Under the pieces are notes generated by a model, which saw nothing but the letters and a program-made list of their open reading frames with translations, searched no databases and was not told the DNA's origin. Positions 54,764 to 64,000 of a stretch of DNA of 64,000 nt are shown piece after piece. Source of the DNA: Elgaria multicarinata webbii (taxonomy: Eukaryota; Chordata; Lepidosauria; Squamata; Anguidae); NCBI RefSeq assembly GCF_023053635.1, contig NC_086172.1, forward strand, positions 53,300,001 to 53,364,000, written 5' to 3'. A program made the translations under genes and the position numbers. The stretch's first letter is position 1, and every line of letters starts with the position of its first letter.

Positions 54764-55250
54764 TTTATATAGCACCATCAGTGTACATGGTGCTGTACAG
54801 AGTAAAACAGTAAATAGCAAGACCCTGCCGCATAGGCTTACAATCTAATAAAATCATAGTAAAACAATAAGGAGGGGAATAGAATGCAAACAGGTACAGG
54901 GTAGGGTAAGCAGGCACAGGGTAGGGTAAAACTAACAGTAGAAAGTAACAGTAGAAGTCTGCAAAACATCAAGTTTTAAAAGCTTTAGGAAAAAGAAAAG
55001 TTTTTAGTTGAGCTTTAAAAGCTGCGGTTGAACTTGTAGTTCTCAAATGTTCTGGAAGAGCGTTCCAGGCGTAAGGGGCAGCAGAAGAGAATGGACGAAG
55101 TGAGCAAGGGAAGTAGAGGCCCTTGGGCAGGCGAGAAACATGGCATCAGAGGAGCGAAGAGCACGAGCGGGGCAATAGTGTGAGATGAGAGAGGAGAGAT
55201 AGGAAGGAGCTAGACCGTGAAAAGCTTTGAAGGTTAACAGAAGTTTTGTT
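54712..55250 (-). mobile_element. LINE 3' end, minus strand, L2/CR1 superfamily
   Basis: From the 3' side: ATT and TTTA repeats, ATAGCACCATCAGTGTACAT, then a region that on the minus strand encodes LLTFKAFHGLAPSYLSSLIS and HYCPARALRSSDA, a reverse-transcriptase C-terminus. The frame shifts before the NALPEH-type motif. This is a different subfamily from the copies in the NMI introns; its tail is the one scattered at 5540, 18877 and 49455. Confidence 0.82.
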
Positions 55251-55254
55251 TCAA

Positions 55255-56074
55255 TACATTATCCTATGTAACCCTGCCTACTCTGCCCACTGTTCTGCAC
55301 TATCTCCTTTCTATCACTCCCCCCAAATAATAAAACACATTGATTTTACTCTGTTCTAACCCCTTCTGCAGACAAAACCCAACTCTCTCCACACACAACT
55401 CTCAACTGTTGCTCTTAACCCCTCCCTCCAACTGCTGTCATTCAAACCATTTGAATCCAACAGCCAATCAGCACTCACTCCAACATTCTACTCACTCACT
55501 CACTCCCCCTCCCCACAGAATTAACCACTTACCAACCTTTTATTCGAAGTCCAAACAGCACTTACATCCTAAATAGCAATAATCAGTAAAACATTACAAA
55601 TACTTACATCATATATAATTAACAATAAACAGTAAAACATCACAGTGATGCCATCTAAAGAGCCAGTAAAACAACCACAAGTAGGGAATCATGAGCACAC
55701 AATAAATGCCTTGTGTAGAAAAGCTATGAATGTAGCTGGAAGCAGCTTCATTAAGATATATTAGACTGCAAATTCCCACTCTTACTTCTAGTGACCTGGA
55801 GCAAAGAGAAAATCCTCTTGCTGTTTAGTTGCCGATACCCCTGGAGATTGATAACTGCTCATCTTCTACCCACACCAATCCCTCCCATATCTCCCATTAA
55901 TCAGCCATCAGAAAACTGAGAGATATTTGAAACCACATTGTAAGTTGGGATGCATATATTTAGCAAGCAGTTATTTATTCTCTACCACCTAAATTGCCCC
56001 TTCAAGCATGTACACAGCCTCCTTTTACAGTCCACACAAGTGGTGCGCCAGACACTCATGGCAAGAAGCTTTGA

Positions 56075-56075
<1 letters not shown>
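55255..56075. other. Intergenic, no gene seen
   Basis: C/A-rich, low-complexity stretch at 55260-55560 (ACTCACTCACTCACTCCCCC). The family D right end ATGCCTTGTGTAGAAAAGCT is at 55708-55727. Confidence 0.4.

Positions 56076-56077
<2 letters not shown>

Positions 56078-56122
<45 letters not shown>
56078..56122. repeat. (CT)n microsatellite
   Basis: About 22 CT units. Confidence 0.96.
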
Positions 56123-56124
<2 letters not shown>

Positions 56125-56880
56125 TTGTCACCTTTTCTGGATAATCTCTTCCCACCCCAAAAACAAACTTTCAGGAAGGGGTTGCCTTTAAGTAGCTAGC
56201 TTTGTCTCTTCTATTTTTTTCTGTTTTGTTCTGTTCTTGTACCATGTTTTGCCAGGGCTCAAGATCAACCAAGAAGAATGGGTGGGCACTTGCTCTCCCA
56301 TCATTGCTCCCTATTGGAAAAAGAATACAGACATACAACAAATCAACTGACAAGGCTGCCTTTAGGCAGCTTATTGTTTGTGCTTAATCTTCCTAACATA
56401 TGGTAGATCATTGGAAAGAAAGTACAAATGCAGTCCCTTCCCCTTGGGAAGGTAACATCAATAGCCTGCTCTTCTGTCTATCCAATTCAGTTTCTCTTCT
56501 TGCTTATTCATTTTTTTTAATTTTTTTTTTAGAAATTTCCCATGTCACCTTTATGCCTGATCTGTCAAGGCACTTGCCTTCTCCGTGATTTTAACCCAAC
56601 CATAGCCTAGTCTAAATTAAATGCTGCACATGCATCCCTGGAATAAACCATGTATCCAAATGTCAGTGATCTTCAGTATGATTCAAGCAGGTGCCGATTT
56701 GGGTCCAGGTACTGCTGCCTGGAGGCCTTTTCCATGCTGCCCTTCCCGCCCCTTCCAGCTGATGAGAGAGGCAGGTCTCCCAACTCTTCACCCCCAAAGC
56801 CTCCTCCAGTAGCCCAGATCTCAGCAACTGGCATACCACTAAATCAACCACAAGGCCGTGCTGAGCAGGAACAGCTACTG
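56125..56880. other. Intergenic, no gene seen
   Basis: No repeat or exon recognised. Confidence 0.4.
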
Positions 56881-56977
56881 CAAACAACAACAACAAAAAA
56901 CACCAAAACAAACAAACAAAAAACAACAACAAATAACAACAACAACAACAACAACAACAACAAAAACAACAAAAAAC
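56881..56977. repeat. (CAA)n-rich low-complexity tract
   Basis: Imperfect CAA and CAAA runs with a pure stretch of about 11 CAA units. Confidence 0.93.
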
Positions 56978-56979
56978 AG

Positions 56980-59375
56980 AGAGGTGGAGACCCACACTTG
57001 AGATTATTGGGAGCTGCCATTTGTCTTCAGGACTTGCATTGAAAAACACTGTACTAGCCTGTTGTCCCTTTCCTCCTTTCCCCTTCTGGGAAGACCAATT
57101 CTCTTGTGGTGCACTGCTACTCCAGATCCTGACCTCTGTGTGTCTCTTGGTTGTTCATGTGTAATGATTGTGGGTGACCACCCATAGTTATGATGGGGAA
57201 CACCATTTTGTACATATTCCCCATAGGGGCAAAAAGTCGCTTTTGGGGGCACAGCTAACTTCCCCCTGATTGATCTGCCGCAAATTTTGCACATAGATAG
57301 CTATATGGCTAGCAGATTAGCTAGGTTTGCTGCATTACAAAGTTTTTATGGGATGTTAGAGGGGGAGAGGATTACCCCCCCCACACACACACATGTAGGG
57401 CCTCATGGACAGAAGTTAGCATTAACCTTTGAGATATAGATGCATGGGGAGTTCTTCTAGTACATAGGCTATGGCAGAATTTTGGGGGGAGTGTGAAAAT
57501 TTGAGAAAAAATACTGTTGACAGTGGCACAGGGTAAGGTTGTGAGTAGAACAAATGGGAAGTGGGATATGAGGTGAAGGCTATGGGTGCTGAACTGTAAC
57601 CCTCTGTATAGCTGGATTTCCCTCAGCTGTTTTCATGAGGGGGCAACTCTGACTTAGCATGCATAATATCTCACAGGCCTGAGCACCCAGGCTGTAGACT
57701 CATAAGTCCCAGAACCTTGTGGTTCAACAGTCCTGTGTGCATCCCAATGGGCTCCTGCCCTTGGTCACTTGCCACACTTGTGCTAGTCCCTTTGTCCAAG
57801 GTCCCTTTGTTGTGGTTTGAAAGGGGGCTGGCAGTATGGTTGGAAAAATGACTTCCCAGCTTTGTGTGTTCAGTTCAACCATAATTCACAAACTACTGAT
57901 ATACATACATTGGCAAAGTACACTTGGTAACTATTCCAGGCTGGAAAAGAGACAGGTGTGTCTTAACAATATGAACTCTATATACTGAAAATAGCTCGAG
58001 CTAGACTTTGACCACCCCACTATTCACTCCATGGTTCTGTTAAGCAAACATCTTAAGAACTTTGAGAATGATCTCACTTCTTGGCTTTGATTATTTGTGT
58101 GCATCCTCTGGGTATTTATTTAATCCCCTTTTCAAGTCTGCAGTAGGTCCAATGAGAAACAGTCTGCAGTACATAGAATAAGGGAAATCTAGGCATGCTG
58201 TGGGAAATAAAAGCCATTATTGTAAGTATTTGGTCCATGGGTGATATACAGCAGTATATAAACACTCCAAGAATAAAATATACTGTGGTTAGTTTGTTTT
58301 TATTGTTTCAGAAGTTTAATGTAGGTTGGGTTCACCCCTTTGCTGGCAATACATTTATTATAGCTCTCAACTCTCTACTCTGGCAGTTGTGTCCCAGGCT
58401 AGATTGAGCAAAAGCTTAATTCAAATCATATACTTGGCAACTGATGTCATTTTTCCTTCTCACAAAAAGTTCATTAGTCTGGACCGAGAGGTAGTTCCTA
58501 GTTAACGAACCACAAAACATGCGTACTTTTTAATGAAGTTAATTCACATAATAGAGTTAGAATGAGGTGTGCCGTGATCTTCTCCTCAAAGCGTCAAGCC
58601 CTGTTTCATGTCAGATGCAACAAGCCTGGCCATTTTGTTGACATTTTGCCCATTCTTGCAACTCACCACTTGGCGTGTGCAGAGCATTGGTAGCAGGCGG
58701 GGGAAATGGGGAGCGAAATGGGAACCTATCCATTTTCCAGTCCCTCTAGTCAATGACAGTCAATTCTGCAGCAGCAGCTAGGTCTGCAACTTTCCATTTT
58801 AGGGGAAATAGATCTGACTTGGCTGCGCAAGAGGGAAAAATCAACATCTCCAAATCTTGTTAGTTCCCTGCAAACACCTCCCCTAAGAGAAACCAGTTCT
58901 GCAACCGCTTGAAAATTGGAAACAGAGATGGGCAAGCAGCCTGCTAGTCTCCCTGAAAATGGATTGGGCCCTGTAGTGCCTGGTTCCCTCTGTTGCCTGC
59001 TGCATTGTTTTTTGCCCCCAAATAAGGCATTTCCCCCCATGGGGCAGACAGAGAGTGTAACTGGCAGCAATGGACTAGGTGGAAAGCAAGCAGAATTGAG
59101 GGATGCTGCTGCTTGAACTGAACAAGGCCTGCCTTGGTTCTGCTCACAGGCATTCAAGCCAGGGTGTCTAGTCAAGCTGAGAATGTTTGCTCTTGCGAAA
59201 AAGACAGCCGCGGGTGCATTTGGATGCTTTTGTCTGGGGTTTGACACAATTAACATCTACAGCAGCCCAATTTTAAGAACCTGTTCAAATGTTACTGCTT
59301 CTGCTTGCTCCCCCTGCCATGTGAACACCACTGAAAATACCTTCCATTCACATGAAAGTAGTAATGTCTTAAACA
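56980..59375. other. Intergenic, no gene seen
   Basis: No domain, splice-supported exon or known repeat found. Overlapping frames on both strands at 58750-59256 look accidental. Confidence 0.4.
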
Positions 59376-59378
59376 GCC

Positions 59379-59455
59379 TTTCTCAACCTGGTGCCTCCAG
59401 ATGTTTTGGGCTACAAATCCCACAAACCCCAGCCAGGATGGCCAATGGTCAGGGA
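59379..59455. repeat. Family A palindromic element, left half
   Basis: TCTCAACCTGGTGCCTCCAG, ATGTTTTGGGCTACAAATCC, GGATGGCCAATGGTCAGGGA; the right arm is replaced by another dispersed repeat. Confidence 0.65.
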
Positions 59456-59560
59456 CAGGGCTGGCCCTACCATGAAGCTGTAGGAAGTGGGTGCAGCCGG
59501 TGGAGGAGGATGGAAAGAGCTGCACTCTCCCCCTCCAAAGGGTCTGCCGCTGCTTGGCCT

Positions 59561-59595
59561 TGCTGGCCACCTGCATGGCATGCAGGTGGCCAGCA
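59561..59595. repeat. Perfect 35-bp palindrome
   Basis: TGCTGGCCACCTGCATG (59561-59577), a single G, then its exact reverse complement CATGCAGGTGGCCAGCA. Such a perfect near-spacerless palindrome is rare by chance. Confidence 0.95.
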
Positions 59596-59599
59596 AAAT

Positions 59600-60060
59600 C
59601 AAGGTCGCATCCGCTCACATGCCTTCCCCCTGTATCGCCACGCCCCTTGCCACCTCGCCCCTCTGCTTCATCACCCAGCCCTGCTGCCAACCACTTACTT
59701 TCCCTAACGTGGGCAAGCACACTGCCTGTAATGTTTTTCTGCCTTCAGGACCCACACTGCTGCTGTGCATGGTTGGCATGGGCAATTGCGAGAAGTCCCG
59801 GAAGCTCTGGGATCTTCCACAATGCTTTGCCAGACATGCAGCCTCTGTGTGCCTTCTGAAGGCAGAAAACCTTAGAGGCAGCACACAGGGCTGTGAGTCT
59901 GCACTAGGGAAAGTAAGCCGGCAGGTTGGAAGGGTGGTGAGGCATGGTGATGTGGCGGGTGAACAAGCAGCTACTATTTTGCGGGGGAGGAAGAGGAGGC
60001 TGCAGGGGGTGGCAACTGCAGAGTGGCGGATCCTGCTTCAGACAGCAACCTGCCTTAGGC
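59600..60060. other. Intergenic, overlapping open frames
   Basis: Frames of up to 215 codons on both strands cross the palindrome and neighbouring repeats, which argues against a gene. Confidence 0.4.
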
Positions 60061-60061
60061 C

Positions 60062-60135
60062 AGGCCTGGTCTGGGATGATAGGAGGTGTAATCCAAATAT
60101 CTGGAGAGTACAAGGTTGGGGAAAGCTGGCCTAAA
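60062..60135. repeat. Family A palindromic element, right half
   Basis: GGGATGATAGGAGGTGTAAT, CCAAATATCTGGAGAGTACA, AGGTTGGGGAAAGCTGGCCT. Confidence 0.65.
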
Positions 60136-60277
60136 AGTTTCTTGTCATATGTGTCTTTATTATATGGTTTATTTTGTGGAAATGTAAGCTTTGTCATCCA
60201 TTCCGGATTCTATTATCAGTGGTAGATGGGGCAAGGTAAGGCAAGGCACAGGCATAAGAAAAGCAAAGCTGGGTTGA

Positions 60278-60345
60278 GGGCAGGGCTGGCCCTACCATGA
60301 GACAGAGTGAGGCAGTCACCTTAGGCAGCAGATTTGTCCAAAAAG
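60278..60345 (+). repeat. Dispersed repeat fragment
   Basis: GGGCAGGGCTGGCCCTACCA, GAGTGAGGCAGTCACCTTAG; inverse copy at 8742-8800. Confidence 0.55.
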
Positions 60346-60349
60346 GGCA

Positions 60350-61060
60350 GCAAATTGTTAATTATTTACTTAGTTATTAATATATTTCTACTGCCAGGGA
60401 CAGGGAGAGGTGATTACGGGATTTTCTGCCTCATGTACCAAAATAACTTGGCTGGCTCTGGATACCATTTGGTGCTCTGCTTCAGGTTGAGGGTTTGGGT
60501 CAGGAGCAGTAGCAGTAGCAAATCTGTATTTTGTGTGGTGGGGTGATATGCGTCATGCAGCCAAAGGTTATTTGCATATTTTTAATTTTTATTGCAGTTG
60601 ATCTTCTGGCTGACCAGATGAAAACTGGCTTTCCCATTCTTCCAAGTGATCAGCTCCAGTAAAAACCTTATTTTTTATTAGCAAGATGAAAAGATGGAGC
60701 AAATTCTAAAAATCCTACTAGAATGGTCTAAGGAGGCCCTTTCCTCTCAGTTTACAAATAAGCAGCTGTAGCTTATATATGAAGGAAGCACTTTCAGAGG
60801 TATTGCAGTTCCCAGCTTGTAAACGTGAATACATTGTTCAAGGCAGTTGTTTCCCAAGCTAACGTGGTCTTGGAGTGCTGTCTGGAAGGTAGTTGTACAT
60901 GTGTCACATTCATCTAAAGGATAATGCGCAGGACATCACTGACAATAGGAAACAGAATTCCCCCTTCCAATCCCCACATCATGTTTGACCCAAGCGCTAG
61001 TGCTAAGACCATGAAGAAGGCAATCATACGGAGAAAGAAATTGACTACTCAAGACAGAGA
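60350..61060. other. Intergenic, no gene seen
   Basis: No repeat or exon recognised. A 68-codon frame at 60924-61130 is Lys/Arg-rich but unsupported. Confidence 0.4.
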
Positions 61061-61063
61061 GCG

Positions 61064-61375
61064 TCATCAGACAAGCGTTTTATCGCACGGTCGTTACTCC
61101 CCACTTACGGATATTTGCTGGTCCTTTTGATGATGCCATCCGCTTCCCATGTGTCTCCCACTCCTTCCTACACTCCCAGCCCTTTAATCTGATTTTTTTA
61201 AAAAACAGAATGTCCTGCCATGTGCAGGAAAAGTGGCGTGATAAACACAGCACCTGAATGGGCCACGTGGTCATTGTTTACTTCCTCTTTCTTCCTCTGT
61301 GTGAAGAGGAAGTATCTTAGGACAGAAGCGGGGAGGAAAGCGATGGTAAGGAAACATAATCCCCCCCCCCCCCCC
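61064..61375. repeat. Dispersed repeat, copy 2
   Basis: GACAAGCGTTTTATCGCACG, CATCCGCTTCCCATGTGTCT, TACTTCCTCTTTCTTCCTCT then GAAGAGGAAGTATCTTAGGA, ending in a C run. Same order of blocks as 53452-53770. Confidence 0.65.
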
Positions 61376-61379
61376 GGGA

Positions 61380-63255
61380 TGATGCTCAGAGTGTGAGAAA
61401 GCCGTTCTTTAGTTTCATGGTAGTTTTTCTTGACGATTTGCTGTGAGATATTGGCTGGCTTTGCCAATATCTGATGGGCCTTCCCATGAATCGCCACCAG
61501 ATGCTCCTTTGTCCTCTGCCATCTTTCCTGCTGAGTTCTAAATAGACTAATCTTGTCTTCCACTTTGTTTATCCAAATCTTCCCTAGACCGGTGACCCTT
61601 CCTGGGGCGTTATGTGTGGCCTCTTGTCCTTTACTCATCTAGTTCTATTCTGGGAAACCGCTTGTAGGATATCCTAAAGCTCCTTCCTGGAATAACACTT
61701 CCTTCCATCCAAGACCAAACAACATCCTGAATTGCAGCAGTTTAGAAGCTGAGTCCTCTTTGACTAAAGATATTATACTCAAGACTGGCATAAAAACCAG
61801 GTCTTTGTTATCTGTCAGCACTTGCTATTAACGTTCTCCAGGAGTGACACGACTGAAACATCTAAATTCCTTTCCTCTGTGTGGCCTGGCCTGCATTTCT
61901 TTTCTTATAATTGTAGTTGCGAAGGGATATCTAGCTGGTACTTTTTTTTTTCTGGCACAGGAAACCATGGCAACACTGCGTTCAGAGCATGTGTAAGCAA
62001 TTTAATTTGCCCTAAACATTTTACAAGTGAAATTTTGCCCATTCCTTTAACATACATATATTTGTTATTTTTTTCTTTTCTTTTTCAAATGTAGCATTTG
62101 ACCTTCTGTAATAGGTCACTTATTAAAAATAAAAATAAATAAAATAATCTGGAGCTTTATAGGTATCACTAGAATTCTCTCCCCCCATCAGGCAAGAGCT
62201 GGGGAAAATGTAATTGGTGTTTCACAAAACTTGTTTGGCATTTTGTTTTACCTTCTGAATCAAGCTAGAATAACTCAATATAGCACTGAACCAGAGTGGC
62301 CTCAGTCTATAATTTCTCAGAGGACTGATTTATACAAGGGCTGAGGTGAACTTTCACAATCTTTGATTTTTTGCTGGTAAAAATGCTGTCAGGCATCATC
62401 CAAAGGGTGCCTGAGAGGCAAAATTCAATGTGGCAGGATTGTTCATGGTACACCCTAATCTCCTAGGGGGAAAATAAAAATAAAATCAGTTTTTGTTCAA
62501 AAATATTTTGGTGCCACTGCTTGGTACCAAAGCAGTGGCCATTGGCTTTTGTAAGCAATAACATAGCATGTCATAAATGGAATGAGGTTGTGTGATGAGA
62601 TACATGATAAACACACACAGTGTGATGGCACTGTATGTCTTTAAGGAAAATCATGAGGCCAGGTGTGCTCTTTTATGGAAGATAGTTCTCTCTTTGAAGG
62701 GCTGCCAGAGAGCCATCCAAATTTGAAGCCATCCTCTATTTGATGGAGCCGTCTGCCCAAGGCCAGCTGAAAGATAAAGAACCATCAGAACTGTTGTCCA
62801 TCCACAGTTCGCAATTGGGCAGCTGGCTGAACAGGCAGGCACATACGTCACCTGTTCACAGTCTTCCACCCTGTGGTGAGATGTACCATATTTCTATTCC
62901 TACTTATAATAATTATTTCTAAATCTGCATCTATACATATAAATTAGCATATGCAAAATGTTATGTAAACCACTTTCCTCTTCTTTGGTGATGCATCTCC
63001 TTTTCTTTGGAGATTCATAATTGGCTGTGGAGTAGCAACATGACAAATTCTATGAGATTGTGACACAGGTATGTCATTAATATGACAGCAAGGAATTTAT
63101 TTATTGGAATGATTTATAACTCATCTTTCAGGAAACAAATCCTTCCAAGGTGTCTTGTAAGTCACCTAAAGATACTTTAATATAATCACAATAAACAATA
63201 CTGAAACGTAACAACCCACAATGATCTTTCCCACAGGGTAGTTGATGAACGAATA
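61380..63255. other. Intergenic, no gene seen
   Basis: Unassigned sequence. The minus-strand frame at 61198-61638 overlaps a repeat and has no domain. Confidence 0.4.
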
Positions 63256-63259
63256 CCCT

Positions 63260-63300
<41 letters not shown>
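63260..63300. repeat. (GT)n microsatellite
   Basis: About 18 GT units with a final GC change. Confidence 0.95.
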
Positions 63301-63301
<1 letters not shown>

Positions 63302-63304
63302 GCA

Positions 63305-64000
63305 AAAATTGTCTAGTTGGAGCAGGCTCTGAGGAGGCCTTGGCCCACCTCCCCTTTCCTGGTGTACTTCCCACAAGGCAGTTGGTCCTGTGTGGGGAGA
63401 GGAAAATGAGCTAGAGGAAGCTGTCTGAGGACAGTGCACACCCCTAGTTTTGACAACCATTGGGGCCCAGGACACACTCCATATACACTTGTCAAAACTG
63501 TTATAAAGCGCTTTAAAGCAGTACAATCCTCACGTAAGTTGCTATTTTTTAAAGTATCATAACGGCAGTGAGTATTATCACTAGTCAAGGAGGGAGAAGA
63601 AAGCACAAATAGCTGGAATAAAGAAAGGGGAGAATCCTGCTGGCATTTGGGGAGCCATTTGACTATAAAATGATTTGACGCTAAAAATTACCTTGAAGGC
63701 CCAGGAAATTCATATAATTTCTAGTTTAATGACTTTATAGTATACACCATCTCTAATTTTACCTTTTCCAAGTGCATTAGCTGAATGATCTCCAGATAGT
63801 TCGAAAAGGTGTCGTCAGGTAACAGACTACATGTCAGATATAAAAGCTTAATAAGCAGCATGCTTTACATTTTTGGTGCCATCAGGATTTAAATGCTTCC
63901 ACGCACTTAACATTACCGGAGGTAATTGGAACACATCTGTCAAATCGTTTCCTAGCGATGGAGCATTTCTTTAACATAGTTCAACTCTGATTCAGTTTAA
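63305..64000. other. Intergenic, no gene seen
   Basis: No repeat or exon recognised up to the end of the window. Confidence 0.4.

Noticed and set aside
58750-59256. 168-codon minus-strand frame
   Set aside because: No recognisable motif, overlapping frames on the other strand, no splice or start support.
59487-60134. 215-codon plus-strand frame
   Set aside because: It crosses the 35-bp palindrome and runs into a family A arm; the opposite strand is also open, which reflects base composition.
1-64000. Endogenous retroviruses or LTR elements
   Set aside because: No paired long terminal repeats, primer-binding site or gag/pol/env-type frames were recognised; all reverse-transcriptase fragments are LINE-type.

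Overview
The window is vertebrate nuclear DNA, most likely from a squamate reptile (lizard or snake). Two tRNA-derived repeats of the Sauria-SINE type (13067-13289 and 39042-39246) point to Squamata. CR1 and L2-type LINE 3' ends and many short palindromic DNA elements fit this. Coding sequence is a few percent of the window and is split into short exons. All real genes lie on the + strand.

Layout. 1-11.4 kb is intergenic and repeat-rich, with a complete non-autonomous hAT element at 4937-5689. 11.5-12.1 kb is CpG-richer, carries an interferon-response-type site and is the likely NMI promoter. 16987-28388 holds NMI (N-myc and STAT interactor): seven conserved-type exons that make the coiled coil and the two NMI/IFI35 domains, preceded by five tandem, phase-0 exons of 75-84 bp that add a repetitive N-terminal extension. 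31.9-32.3 kb is a second promoter-like region with a ZNF143-type site and an IRF-type site. RBM43 follows, with coding exons at 40070-43094 and a possible first coding exon at 34565-34621. Downstream of RBM43 are two copies of an unidentified 75-bp exon-like segment (44221 and 45726). 46-64 kb is intergenic, with a family of GC-rich inverted-repeat elements (46011, 51631, 52359), LINE tails and microsatellites.

The gene order NMI then RBM43 on the same strand matches what I recall of human chromosome 2q23, where TNFAIP6 lies beyond NMI and RND3 beyond RBM43; neither of those is visible here. NMI is a known interferon-induced regulator, and RBM43 is an RRM protein. In this window they share one exon architecture: an exon of phase 0 to 1, followed by a 95-107 nt exon of phase 1 to 0, split inside the same motif. 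They therefore look like relatives made from one duplicated domain module, and both have IRF-type promoter sites.

The most unusual feature is the tandem exon array of NMI. Its introns are only about 90 bp, it has a dimeric higher-order structure, and every exon length is a multiple of three, so array size and splicing could change the N-terminus without breaking the frame. I saw no retrovirus, LTR element, CRISPR array or functional tRNA gene.
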